Shown here: positions 35,898 to 44,943 of the stretch, in pieces
How positions within the stretch are numbered: the stretch's first letter is position 1
How the letters are laid out: each line of letters begins with the position of its first letter
Assembly: GCA_964603615.1 (NCBI GenBank)
Contig: CAZRVU010000002.1
Location: 1-64,000 of the forward strand
Source: JAAZMI01 sp964603615
GTDB taxonomy: Bacteria; Bacillota; Dethiobacteria; DTU022; UBA8154
Length of the DNA: 64,000 nt
Direction of reading: 5' to 3'
The notes under the pieces: model-generated
Told to the model about the DNA's origin: nothing
The model's input: only the letters and a program-made list of their open reading frames with translations
Database searches by the model: none
Translations under genes and position numbers: made by a program

Positions 35898-36869
35898 TTG
35901 AAAGAAAACCTGTTAGAAGCAATTGGGAATACCCCTTTAGTAAAGATTAGCCGGCTCAATCCTAACCCCCGGGTAACTATAGCAGTAAAACTGGAGGCTA
36001 CAAACCCTGGTGGAAGCGTTAAAGACAGAATTGCATATTATATGATCACTATGGCGGAAAAATCTGGCGAGCTGACCAAAGATAAAATTATTCTAGAGCC
36101 AACCAGCGGCAATACCGGCATAGGACTGGCCCTGGTTGCTGCAGTCAGGGGGTACCGCCTGGTCGTCACCATGTCCGAATGGATGAGCGAAGAACGGCGT
36201 AAAATACTAGAAGCATTTGGAGCAGACATCATTTTAACCCCGGGTGAAAAAGGCACGGATGGAGCTATCGAAGAAGCCCACCGGCTTCACTCCCAAAACC
36301 CCGAACGCTATTATATGCCCAACCAGTATAATAATCGCAGCAACGCCCTGGCCCATTATGAAACTACAGCCCCCGAAATCTGGAAACAAACTAAAGGTAA
36401 GCTAACTCATTTTATAGCAGGAATGGGGACAACAGGAACCCTCATGGGTTGTTCACGACGCTTAAAAGAGCTCAACCCCAAAATACAAATAATTGGCGTT
36501 GAGCCTTACAAAAGTCACAAAATCCAGGGTTTAAAAAATATGGAGGAAGCACTCGTCCCGGATCTGTACGATCCCTCTTTAATCGACGAAAAGATAAATA
36601 TCTCCGATGAGGATGCTTTTTCCATGACAAAACGGCTGGCCAGGGAAGAAGGTATTTTCTCTGGCATGAGCGCCGGTGCAGCTTTTCATGTCGCTGTAGA
36701 GCTGGCCAAAAAGCTTGAAGAAGGTTTAATCGTAACCCTGCTTCCGGACCGGGGCGAAAAATATATGTCCACTCCATTGTACTGTTTGAAACCCTGCGAG
36801 TACAGAAGTGAGCTCTGTGTCATTAAAGAATTGGCCCAAAAACATGTGGATTCAAATGTGTTGCCCTAG
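35898..36869 (+). CDS. cysM: cysteine synthase / cystathionine beta-synthase family PLP enzyme
   Basis: Makes cysteine from O-acetylserine (or a related activated serine) and sulfide. The 323 residues include GNTPLVKI, the PLP-lysine motif GGSVKDRIA, the EPTSGNTGIGLA substrate loop and the GMGTTGTLMG phosphate-binding loop. The start is TTG at 35898, 7 bases after AAAGGGGGC; a TTG at 35892 is too close. The C-terminus carries a Cys-rich end (YCLKPCEYRSELCV) beyond the usual fold, reminiscent of CysM-type enzymes paired with other sulfur donors. It is monocistronic. Confidence 0.9.
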   Translation: MKENLLEAIGNTPLVKISRLNPNPRVTIAVKLEATNPGGSVKDRIAYYMITMAEKSGELTKDKIILEPTSGNTGIGLALVAAVRGYRLVVTMSEWMSEERRKILEAFGADIILTPGEKGTDGAIEEAHRLHSQNPERYYMPNQYNNRSNALAHYETTAPEIWKQTKGKLTHFIAGMGTTGTLMGCSRRLKELNPKIQIIGVEPYKSHKIQGLKNMEEALVPDLYDPSLIDEKINISDEDAFSMTKRLAREEGIFSGMSAGAAFHVAVELAKKLEEGLIVTLLPDRGEKYMSTPLYCLKPCEYRSELCVIKELAQKHVDSNVLP

Positions 36870-36900
36870 TTCACATCTACATCTACGTCTGCTTTGGCTT

Positions 36901-38409
36901 TTATTCATTTTGCAGTAAATAACGTTTGAAATTGAAAACTTTGCGGAAATGGTGCCCGTAGACAGCAAAAGTGATTGCTTCCGGCAGAAACCGCGGGTAT
37001 TTAATCAGGGTCTGAAAAAGCAACTTCCAGTAATAACGGCGCCCTTTTTCCTTGACCCCCAGGACATACATCGACTGGAAAAGGGCCCTGGCATAGCTAA
37101 AACGGAGCGTAGAAAGACCACGCTTGTAAACAGGTTTAAACTCCTTAAAAAATTCTAGAACACGGGCATAATAGTGCTGCGGTTCATAAATGGTCGTAAC
37201 GATCTTCTGATACCCTTCCAAAAGCTTTTGCATATTCATCTTGGGAATAAAATTGGTGCTTAGATCTGTGTTGCTACCGCTGAAACTAGGATCTGACAGC
37301 AAGCGTTTTTCTTTTTTTAGGCGCTTAAATAACCTCGTTCCCACCGGGGCCTGCAGCAAGCCCACCATCGCTGTAACGATCCCGCTTCTTTGGATAAAAT
37401 TGATCTGCCTCTCAAAGATTGAAGGCGTATCGTTATCGAACCCCACGATAAACCCGCCGCTGACCTGCATCCCAAAATTTTGGATCTTCTTCACGCAGGC
37501 AATCATATCCCGGTTAACATTTTGAAACTTATTGCACTCTTTTAGGCTGTATTCGTCAGGTGTTTCAATGCCCACAAAGACAGAGATAAATCCCGCCTTT
37601 TGCATCATCAACATCAGTTCTTCGTCGTCGGCCAGGTTAATCGAAGCCTCCGTGATATACCAGAAAGGATTTTTGTGTTTTTCCATCCAACCGATCATTG
37701 CTGGCAGAATCTCCCGCTTGAGGTGAACTTTATTACCAATAAAATTATCATCAACAATAAAAACACCGCCCCGCCAACCTTGGGCATAAAGGGCTTCTAG
37801 CTCGCGTAGGACATGTACGGCCCCCTTTAGGCGGGTTTTATGTCCAAATAAAGCGGTAATATCGCAAAATTCACAGTCATAAGGGCAGCCACGGGAAAAC
37901 TGCACATTCATCGTTGCATAATCCCGCAGGTTGATTAATTCCCACAGCGGCACCGGCGTTTTATCCAACAGGGGTCGCTCCGTTGTAGTATAAACAGGCC
38001 TGGGACACCCTTTTTCCAGATCATCCAAAAAAACAGGCAGCGTGACCTCCCCTTCATTAAGGACGAGATGATCCACTGCCTCATATTTTTCCGGTTCTGC
38101 TGTAAAAAGCGGCCCTCCGGCGATCATCTTTACCCCCAGTTTTTTACAGCGGGCGATCACCTCCCGCACGGACTGCTGCTGGATGGACATGGCGCTGAGC
38201 ATGACGTAATCTGCCCATTTCAGATCATCATCCTTAAGTTTATGTACATTCATATCTACCAACTTTTTTTTCCATTCCTGTGGCAACATAGCAGCAATAC
38301 TGAGCAACCCCAACGGCGGAAAAGCAGCCTTGAGCCCGATAAACTTTAAAGCGTATTTGAAACACCAAAAAGTTTCAGAGTACTGCGGATAAACCAACAG
38401 AATTTTCAT
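36901..38409 (-). CDS. B12-binding-domain radical SAM protein (DUF4070 type)
   Basis: A 502-residue radical SAM enzyme. The N-terminal Rossmann-like B12-binding domain (residues 1-150, starting MKILLVYPQYSETFW) is followed by the radical SAM core with the iron-sulfur motif CPYDCEFCDI, and a C-terminal DUF4070-like helical region (from about 370). The class includes hopanoid and bacteriochlorophyll methyltransferases and many uncharacterised enzymes; the substrate here is unknown. No partner genes are nearby, and it is convergent with cysteine synthase. Confidence 0.88.
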   Translation of the reverse strand: MKILLVYPQYSETFWCFKYALKFIGLKAAFPPLGLLSIAAMLPQEWKKKLVDMNVHKLKDDDLKWADYVMLSAMSIQQQSVREVIARCKKLGVKMIAGGPLFTAEPEKYEAVDHLVLNEGEVTLPVFLDDLEKGCPRPVYTTTERPLLDKTPVPLWELINLRDYATMNVQFSRGCPYDCEFCDITALFGHKTRLKGAVHVLRELEALYAQGWRGGVFIVDDNFIGNKVHLKREILPAMIGWMEKHKNPFWYITEASINLADDEELMLMMQKAGFISVFVGIETPDEYSLKECNKFQNVNRDMIACVKKIQNFGMQVSGGFIVGFDNDTPSIFERQINFIQRSGIVTAMVGLLQAPVGTRLFKRLKKEKRLLSDPSFSGSNTDLSTNFIPKMNMQKLLEGYQKIVTTIYEPQHYYARVLEFFKEFKPVYKRGLSTLRFSYARALFQSMYVLGVKEKGRRYYWKLLFQTLIKYPRFLPEAITFAVYGHHFRKVFNFKRYLLQNE

Positions 38410-38752
38410 ATTCTTACCCCTTTTTTAATTCTATGCTATCACATTTTAACAATAAAGTAAAACTATTGCCAATCACCGTTTGTTAGCTGACTTTTTATGT
38501 CTCCCTGTTGCAACCAGGCTAAAAATAACACGCCAGCAGGAAATGTTTACCCGGGCTGCGAATATCTACTGCAATAGTATTACATCCGGAACTGCAACTA
38601 AGGGGCTACATGCACCAACAAGCTGTAACCTTAAAACGGTTGTTGGCAGGTACCTTCTTCTACGGTGTCAGCACACATAAAGAATTGAAATGAAACCCCA
38701 AGTTGCAGTCATGTTACACAGGTCTATATTTAACTATTGGGGAGATGTTGCT
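38410..38752. other. 343-base divergent intergenic region
   Basis: No gene is supported here. A 7-bp inverted repeat CCAACAA/TTGTTGG lies at about 38617-38648 with an AACC/GGTT inner pairing, which could be an operator or an RNA hairpin in the leader of the downstream gene. No consensus promoter was recognised. Confidence 0.4.
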
Positions 38753-39862
38753 ATGAAAATTATTGTTTTGGGCGGGGCTGGTGAAATGGGTTCGGCAACC
38801 GTGCGGGATCTACTCGAGTTTACCGATGTACAGCAGGTTACCATTGCCGACTACAACACCGTAGCCGCTGAAAACCTGGCCTCTGCACTGAGCGACGAGC
38901 GCATCGCCGTACAAAAAGTGGATGCTACTTCGCACACCGCCCTGGTCGATATTATGCAGGGGCATGACGCCGCCGCCGGGGCCTTGGGTCCGTTCTACCG
39001 TTTCGAAAAGCCATTGGTAAAAGCAGCCCTTGACGCCGGAGTAGACTATGTGAGTATCTGCGATGATCACGACGCCGTACAAGCTGTGCTGCCCCTGGAC
39101 CGGACGGCAACGGCAAAAGGACGCCGGATCCTTACCGGACTGGGCTGGACACCGGGCCTCACCAATATATTGGCACGTAAAGGCTATGACGAACTGGAAA
39201 ACGTGGAAAAAATTAAGATATATTGGGCCGGCAGTGCCGGTGATTCCGCTGGTTTAGCTGTCATCCTGCATACCCTGCATATTTTCACCGGTAAGGTTGT
39301 TTCCTTCAAGGAGGGTGAGCTTATCGAAATTCAAGCCGGCTCGGGGTCTGAAATCGTTGGTTTTCCGGCGCCACTAGGTAAGGTTACTGTCTTTCACCTG
39401 GGCCACCCGGAACCGGTCACCCTGCCGCGTTACCTGCCGGGAGTACGGGAGATTAGCCTCAAGGGAGGTCTGGCTGAAAACTACCTGCACGCTCTTGCCA
39501 AGACAATCGTAGCGCTGGGCTTAACCTCTACGGTTTCCCGCAAGCAAAAGCTAGGCCGGCTCCTGAAAATTGTACTGCCCCTCTTGCCCACTCCCCAAAA
39601 ACGCCGCTTTTCGGGAGCAAGGATAGACATCACCGGGATGCGTGGCGGCAGTAAAATCCAGATCACTTATGCAACCGTTGACCGGATGAAAAGGCTAACC
39701 GGGATCCCACTGAGCATCGGTGCCCACCTGCTGGCCCGGGGAAAAATAAAACGCCTGGGCGTCTTCGGCCCGGAGGCCGAAGGAGCGGTTGATCCTGACG
39801 ATTTCTTACGGGAGTTAGCCCGCCGCCAGATCAAAATCGAACGCCGGGAAACGATACTTTAG
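38753..39862 (+). CDS. saccharopine dehydrogenase-like NAD(P)-binding protein
   Basis: A 369-residue oxidoreductase of the saccharopine dehydrogenase / carboxynorspermidine reductase-like family. It has an N-terminal Rossmann motif IIVLGGAGEMG and the family pattern of alternating strands with ALGPFYRFEKPLVKAALDAGVDYV, then GLGWTPGLTN. The true reaction is unknown. The ATG at 38753 lies 8 bases after GGGGAG. It is monocistronic with its own terminator. Lysine, carboxynorspermidine and lipid-related reductases all occur in this family. Confidence 0.85.
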   Translation: MKIIVLGGAGEMGSATVRDLLEFTDVQQVTIADYNTVAAENLASALSDERIAVQKVDATSHTALVDIMQGHDAAAGALGPFYRFEKPLVKAALDAGVDYVSICDDHDAVQAVLPLDRTATAKGRRILTGLGWTPGLTNILARKGYDELENVEKIKIYWAGSAGDSAGLAVILHTLHIFTGKVVSFKEGELIEIQAGSGSEIVGFPAPLGKVTVFHLGHPEPVTLPRYLPGVREISLKGGLAENYLHALAKTIVALGLTSTVSRKQKLGRLLKIVLPLLPTPQKRRFSGARIDITGMRGGSKIQITYATVDRMKRLTGIPLSIGAHLLARGKIKRLGVFGPEAEGAVDPDDFLRELARRQIKIERRETIL

Positions 39863-39883
39863 CCGGCCACACAAACTGCCTTG

Positions 39884-39937
39884 AACTGCTCAACCGCTCG
39901 AACAATACCAGCCGTTCCCGCGGTTGAGCAGTTTTAA
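39884..39937 (+). terminator. intrinsic terminator after the saccharopine dehydrogenase-like gene
   Basis: A perfect 14-bp stem AACTGCTCAACCGC / GCGGTTGAGCAGTT (39884-39897 with 39920-39933), followed by TTAAT. It lies 22 bases after the stop codon and just before the end of the convergent rlmH. Confidence 0.75.
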
Positions 39938-39956
39938 TCATTTTGAGTATTTTTAG

Positions 39957-40427
39957 CTATTTATGATAGGGTTCGCCCCTGATAATCTTAAAACTGCGAT
40001 ACAGTTGTTCCAACAGGATCAACCGGGCCAGGCGATGGGGAAATGTTAAGGTAGAAAGGGAAAGGCAAAGATCTGCTTTATTTTTAATTTTTTCGGCTAG
40101 CCCCAGGGGCCCGCCAATTATAAAGTCTGCTTTCACTTTTCCGTCAATCAGTTGCTTTGCCAGGTTAGAAGCAAGCTCCTCGGAAGTCATTGCCCGGCCT
40201 TCGGCAGCAAGGGCGATAATCCGGGCACCCTCCCGGGTATTTCTCCAGATAATCTCCGCTTCTTCTTTTAACGCTTCTCCTTTTTTTTTCCTTTTGGACT
40301 CTGGAAGCTCAATTATCTCCAAAGTGCAGTAAGGTTTAAGCCTGATCAAATAGTGCTCCAACCCCATTCGATAAAAATGTTCCTTGATCTTGCCCATAGC
40401 TAGAATGCGGATATTTATGGAAGGCAC
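39957..40427 (-). CDS. rlmH: 23S rRNA (pseudouridine1915-N3)-methyltransferase
   Basis: A SPOUT-class methyltransferase acting on the 70S ribosome at helix 69. The 156 residues match the family throughout: NIRILAMGKIKEHFY at the start, FIIGGPLGLAE (the SAM-binding knot), and the conserved end RLILLEQLYRSFKIIRGEPYHK, given here as its last segment RGEPYHK. The start GTG at 40427 adds three residues before the conserved part. It follows htrA, as in Bacillus. Confidence 0.96.
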   Translation of the reverse strand: MPSINIRILAMGKIKEHFYRMGLEHYLIRLKPYCTLEIIELPESKRKKKGEALKEEAEIIWRNTREGARIIALAAEGRAMTSEELASNLAKQLIDGKVKADFIIGGPLGLAEKIKNKADLCLSLSTLTFPHRLARLILLEQLYRSFKIIRGEPYHK

Positions 40428-40539
40428 CCCACTTTTCCCTGGAAACTAATACTGCAATATATATATTACCATTTACAGGCAAATCCTGGCATTTTAGGGT
40501 TTTTGCCTAACCGGGTTCTCCCCACCGGCACTGCTACCT

Positions 40540-41724
40540 TCAACTTTCAGGCATTTTTTCAAGGGTTACCTCTAAAAATACTTCTTTATTTTCACGGAAA
40601 ACAGTAACCTTAATTTTTTGACCGATATTGAATTGGTAGAGGGCATGCTGTAGCTCGGCACTGTTTACGATTTTTTTATTATCTAGCGCCACGATGATAT
40701 CCATCGCCTTAATACCGGCCCGGGCAGCGGGGCTGCCAGCAACGACATCCTTAACCAGTACGCCATAATCCACGCCCAGTTCCAGGCGCTGTGCATCCAG
40801 GGCCGAGAGCGTGCCGATGGAAACGCCTATCCAGGGGCGGACAACGCGTCCGTTTTCAATCAGATCGGCAGCAATCTGCTTGACGGTGTTGCTGGGGATG
40901 GCAAAACCCATACCCTCCACTCCCGAAATTTTTATCTTGGCAGTGTTGATACCGATAACCTGCCCGTTGATATTTACCAGGGCACCACCACTGTTGCCAT
41001 CGTTAATCGCTGCATCTGTCTGAATAAAATTGAATATTTGTTCCTGTATGGTGATAGAGCGCTCACGAGCACTGACGACGCCTTTGGTTACAGACTGTTG
41101 AAAGTCAAGCCCCAGCGGATTGCCAACGGCTAACGCCGGTTCGCCCACCCGCAACTTATCAGAATCGGCAAATTCTGCTGCCGTCAAATCTTTTTTATCA
41201 ACCTTGATCACCGCTAAGTCAGTGGGAAAATCCGCCCCGATCACCTTTGCCTGGAGCTCTTCCCCGGAACCCAGGCTGACAGTGAGTTCCCGTGCATTTT
41301 CAATAACATGGTAGTTGGTAACGATATACCCTTCACTGCTAATAATCACTCCTGAGCCGGTAGCCCTTTCCTGCAGCTTACTCCTGCCCCATAAGTCAAA
41401 GACAAGCCCGTAATTGCTGATCCCCACCACCGCAGGGGTAATTTTTTCGGCAGCCTTGATCACAGCCCAATAATAATCTTGGGCACCCGGTGAAAGAGCA
41501 AGCGGATTATCGTCTTGGCGATCATTTTCCTTGGTATCGTTTTTTTCTTCCCAGGGCAAAACAGGCTGTTGCTGATCTAGAGCCCCGTTTCTGGACCCGT
41601 GCGGGAAATAATGAAAAAGCGTAACCAGTAGCAAACACATAATGACACTGCCTAGCAGCAAGCCTTTCCAAAAGGAAGACGGCCGTTTAGGCTTTTCGGA
41701 ATAATCTTGGTAAAAGTCTTGCAT
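40540..41724 (-). CDS. htrA: S1C-family serine protease HtrA with PDZ domain
   Basis: A membrane-anchored quality-control protease. It has a short cytoplasmic N-terminus, one transmembrane helix (residues 20-42) and a trypsin-like domain with the triad His in TNYHVIEN, Asp in TDLAVIKV and Ser in GNSGGALV. One PDZ domain (about 295-390, GVLVKDVVAGSPAARAGI) follows. The ATG at 41724 follows AGGGGTGAG. Its position downstream of the walRK genes matches htrC of Bacillus. Confidence 0.95.
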   Translation of the reverse strand: MQDFYQDYSEKPKRPSSFWKGLLLGSVIMCLLLVTLFHYFPHGSRNGALDQQQPVLPWEEKNDTKENDRQDDNPLALSPGAQDYYWAVIKAAEKITPAVVGISNYGLVFDLWGRSKLQERATGSGVIISSEGYIVTNYHVIENARELTVSLGSGEELQAKVIGADFPTDLAVIKVDKKDLTAAEFADSDKLRVGEPALAVGNPLGLDFQQSVTKGVVSARERSITIQEQIFNFIQTDAAINDGNSGGALVNINGQVIGINTAKIKISGVEGMGFAIPSNTVKQIAADLIENGRVVRPWIGVSIGTLSALDAQRLELGVDYGVLVKDVVAGSPAARAGIKAMDIIVALDNKKIVNSAELQHALYQFNIGQKIKVTVFRENKEVFLEVTLEKMPES

Positions 41725-41826
41725 TGCTCTCACCCCTAAATTATAAAATAATAATTAAATTCTTCCCTCCAGTTTAACCAAATTGTAACTCAAAGTAAAG
41801 AAGGGAGGTAATCTTTTGTAGATATG

Positions 41827-41874
41827 CAGGGGCGGGGTTCTACCCCGCCCCTGTTTGACAAGTTTCTTGTCAAA
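41827..41874. repeat. tandem hairpins between the phosphatase and htrA genes
   Basis: Two adjacent perfect inverted repeats: an 11-bp GC-rich stem (41827-41837 with 41843-41853) and a 9-bp stem TTTGACAAG/CTTGTCAAA (41854-41862 with 41866-41874). They have no U-tract on the minus strand, so they look like a structured spacer or a processing or stability element more than a terminator. Confidence 0.5.
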
Positions 41875-41944
41875 ATATACTGTTATAGGCTATTTTTTCA
41901 GAAACGAGTGCTCCGGGGCAGATCCGCCCACTAGCAAGAACAAC

Positions 41945-42574
41945 CTATCCCCGTCCCAAATGGCAGGTATCATTAAACAATATCAAACGCTTTCTCGCCG
42001 AAAAGTCCCCCTCTAAAATTGTAAGAGAAGCCGGCAAAAGCGAAAATGGCCAATACCCCCGGTAATTGTACTTTAAAAAGTGAATAATAAAAGCCTGCAG
42101 GAAGCGCCCGTGGCTAACGATTAAAACCGGCCGTCGCGTCTGGTTGCTCTTATTTTCCAGGCGTGATAAAAAAGAATAAAAAATTTTTACCCGCCGGAAA
42201 AGACGGGCCAGCCCTTCGGCGCCTGGTATTGTCGCATGATAGAAATCTTGCTGCAGGCGGTAATGAATTAAAGGATGCTCCTTGATAATCTCGTTTCTTG
42301 TCAATCCTTGAATTGTCCCCCAGCAATATTCTTGAAGAAGAGTCGAATAAAGCGGGGGCGGTCCATTTCTCAACATGTTAATCACGCCTGCTGTCTCCTT
42401 TGCCCGCTGCTGGTTACTGCTAAAAAAGGCAGCAAAAGGTTGCTTCTCCAGTCGCCGGGCCAGACACAGCGCTTCACGGCGCCCCTGCAAGCTCAAAGGG
42501 TATTCTAGCCGCCCCTGCAGTCTCCCTTCCAGATTAGCTTCTGTGGTTCCGTGACGAACAAGCCAGATTTCCAT
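41945..42574 (-). CDS. histidine phosphatase (phosphoglycerate mutase-like)
   Basis: A 209-residue histidine phosphatase superfamily protein with the phospho-His motif WLVRHGTTEAN at the start and the second His in IVSHGRFLQAF. Members of this size include cobalamin pathway phosphatases (CobC), broad-specificity phosphatases and PhoE; the substrate cannot be assigned here. The ATG at 42574 follows GGTGAT, and longer in-frame starts overlap the ribosome site. It is 36 bases downstream of murA. Confidence 0.85.
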   Translation of the reverse strand: MEIWLVRHGTTEANLEGRLQGRLEYPLSLQGRREALCLARRLEKQPFAAFFSSNQQRAKETAGVINMLRNGPPPLYSTLLQEYCWGTIQGLTRNEIIKEHPLIHYRLQQDFYHATIPGAEGLARLFRRVKIFYSFLSRLENKSNQTRRPVLIVSHGRFLQAFIIHFLKYNYRGYWPFSLLPASLTILEGDFSARKRLILFNDTCHLGRG

Positions 42575-42610
42575 TCGCATCACCACTGTTAACAGGCAAA
42601 ATAAAACAAA

Positions 42611-43891
42611 TTATTTCCCGGGAAATACATCCTTCGTCATAATCCTACGTTCAATTTTTGCCCCTAGAAGATTTAAACGTTCCTCAAAATGTTCATAACC
42701 CCTGTCGATATGCTCGACTCCTTCCAGAATAGTTTCTCCATGAGAAAGCATCCCGGCAATAACCAGCGCTGCCCCGCCGCGTAAATCAGTAGCCTTGATT
42801 GGAGCGCTGATCAACTCCCGTCCGCCTTCAATGATAGCTGTACGCCCTTCCAATTTGATACGTGCTCCCATCTTTCTCAGTTCATCGACATGACGGAAGC
42901 GCCCCTCAAAAACATTTTCAGAAACAAGACTAATCCCCGGCGCTTGCGTCAAAAGAACGATTACCGGCGCTTGTAGATCTGTCGGGAAGCCAGGATAAGG
43001 AAATGTTTTCACATCAGCAGGAAACAAAGAATTGCCGGGCAGCACCCGGACCCAGTCGGAACCGGTTGTCAAAGATACACCGATTTCTTTTAATTTAGCT
43101 ATCACTGGATCCAGATGTTTGGGGATGATATCTTCCACTAAGAGCTCACCCCCCGTTGCCGCCGCAGCGATCATAAAGGTTCCCGCTTCAATGCGATCCG
43201 GGATTACAATATGTTCTGCCCCGCCCAACTCCGGCACGCCCTGGATCCTGATTATATCCGTTCCCGTGCCGATCACTTGCGCCCCCATGGCATTCAACAA
43301 GTTTGCTACATCTACAACCTCCGGTTCCTTAGCTGCATTTTCGATAATTGTTTTGCCTTCAGCCCGTACCGCAGCCAGTATAATGTTGATCGTAGCCCCT
43401 ACGCTGATCACATCTAAATAGATATGTGCTCCCTTTAACTGCTTGGCCCTGATTTTGATTAGGCCTTGTTCTAACTCAACCTTGGCCCCCAAAGCTGTAA
43501 AACCTTTGATATGCTGATCGATCGGGCGCGGCCCTATGTTGCAACCACCGGGCATGGGAATCTCCACTTGCCCAAAGCGGCCCAGCAGCGCACCCATGAA
43601 ATAATAAGAAGCTCGGAATTTGTCAACAAGTTCCTGCTGGGGTGTAAAACTGTTTAAAGCGGAAGAATCGATCTGCAGATTGCCTCCTTCTTTCAACGAC
43701 ACCTTTGCACCAAGGTTATTTAAAATCTTAACCAACAAATTAATATCGGTGATGTCTGGTAAATTTTCTATATTTACGCAGGATTCTGTTAGCAAGGATG
43801 CCGGGATTACTGCTACAGCAGCATTTTTGGCACCGTTGATTTTAATTTTCCCTTTGATTTTTTGTTTTCCTTTGATTATCAGGTGCTCCAA
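42611..43891 (-). CDS. murA: UDP-N-acetylglucosamine 1-carboxyvinyltransferase
   Basis: The first committed step of peptidoglycan synthesis (enolpyruvyl transfer). The 426 residues contain NGAKNAAVAVIPASLL near the start, the catalytic Cys117 in MPGGCNIGPRP (the fosfomycin target) and GGAALVIAGM. The start is TTG at 43891, 9 bases after GAGGAGG; the family begins there. It lies directly after walR-walK-yycH-yycI, putting a wall-synthesis gene in the operon of the regulator that controls the cell wall. Confidence 0.96.
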   Translation of the reverse strand: MEHLIIKGKQKIKGKIKINGAKNAAVAVIPASLLTESCVNIENLPDITDINLLVKILNNLGAKVSLKEGGNLQIDSSALNSFTPQQELVDKFRASYYFMGALLGRFGQVEIPMPGGCNIGPRPIDQHIKGFTALGAKVELEQGLIKIRAKQLKGAHIYLDVISVGATINIILAAVRAEGKTIIENAAKEPEVVDVANLLNAMGAQVIGTGTDIIRIQGVPELGGAEHIVIPDRIEAGTFMIAAAATGGELLVEDIIPKHLDPVIAKLKEIGVSLTTGSDWVRVLPGNSLFPADVKTFPYPGFPTDLQAPVIVLLTQAPGISLVSENVFEGRFRHVDELRKMGARIKLEGRTAIIEGGRELISAPIKATDLRGGAALVIAGMLSHGETILEGVEHIDRGYEHFEERLNLLGAKIERRIMTKDVFPGK

Positions 43892-43953
43892 CGCGGTCTG
43901 CCTCCTCAATTGTACTATCTGGAAAAGTGCCGAATCGGTTTGGCAGGCAAAAA

Positions 43954-44868
43954 TTATCTTTCTAAATTACCCGTAAAAGCATTAACGTAATATACTTCAC
44001 CATCGTCCAAACGAATCCTCCATACCGGAGGAATTTCCCACCTCTCTGCATCATAGCCAGGGCTATAAAAACCAAGCACAATTTCGGTAATGTTCTTTTT
44101 TTTAGCTGTATCCGGCTTTTCTTTGTGTATTGCAGGTTTGTAGGCTTCTAAAAAACGCAGTAGCGCGGCTGCCGGGGAAATAATTTCACGCGTCTGGGCA
44201 GCAAAATTTAGGGGTTCCAAACGGTAAAGAAAAATCACAACGCTATCCTCCCCGTCTAACAGCAGCTTTGCGTAACCACCGTAAAGAGGATATTCCTCAT
44301 ATTCTTGCCTGTAATGAAATACATGCAGATGATCTGTTTCCTGTGCATAGTCAAAGATAAAGTCCTGCAAAAAGGGCATTTTCTGTGTAATAATCTGGGC
44401 TATTTTTAGGATATACTCTTTATTGTTCATTTCCTGCTCAAAAATCTTTTTTGTTTTCATTTTAAAAACCAGCAAACCTTCTTCTTCAACATGCAGGCTG
44501 TATTCCCCGCAAGAATACGTCTTTCCCCTTTCAGCTCCCCCGTTGCCCTCATTATTAACCTTCTCCGTCACCGGCGGAAGGTCTTTTTCCTTCTCCCATA
44601 AAGTCCAAAAAGTTGAGATAAGTTCTGCCGCGTCAAATTGCCAGGGTTCAACTACGAGGTGTGCTAAGCGCATACCTCCTTTCGGCAGGGAGGTTCCCAG
44701 GGAAAAGCCTGCGGTGCTTAGTGCCATTTCCAGGCGCGTCTCCTCTTCCTTCCGCCCCGGGAAAATAAAACCGCTACGATCCACATCCTGCCATATTTGA
44801 TATAACAGGAAAATATTTAAAAATAAAAACATGCCGATGAGCACTGTTCTAGCCCTGGAAAAATCCAT
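43954..44868 (-). CDS. yycI: two-component system regulatory protein YycI
   Basis: A membrane-anchored extracytoplasmic protein that, with YycH, restrains the WalK kinase. It begins MDFSRARTVLIGMFLFLNIFLL, the typical single membrane helix of the family, followed by about 280 extracellular residues ending in a region with VYYVNAFTGNLE (a PepSY-like end). The ATG at 44868 follows GGGGCGGG. Gene order after walK matches Bacillus (yycH, yycI). Confidence 0.9.
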   Translation of the reverse strand: MDFSRARTVLIGMFLFLNIFLLYQIWQDVDRSGFIFPGRKEEETRLEMALSTAGFSLGTSLPKGGMRLAHLVVEPWQFDAAELISTFWTLWEKEKDLPPVTEKVNNEGNGGAERGKTYSCGEYSLHVEEEGLLVFKMKTKKIFEQEMNNKEYILKIAQIITQKMPFLQDFIFDYAQETDHLHVFHYRQEYEEYPLYGGYAKLLLDGEDSVVIFLYRLEPLNFAAQTREIISPAAALLRFLEAYKPAIHKEKPDTAKKKNITEIVLGFYSPGYDAERWEIPPVWRIRLDDGEVYYVNAFTGNLER

Positions 44869-44943
44869 AGATACACCCGCCCCTATTTTTACCTGCAACC
44901 TTACTGTATTTTCTAAACAATAGATGATTGTTCTTTAAATAAT

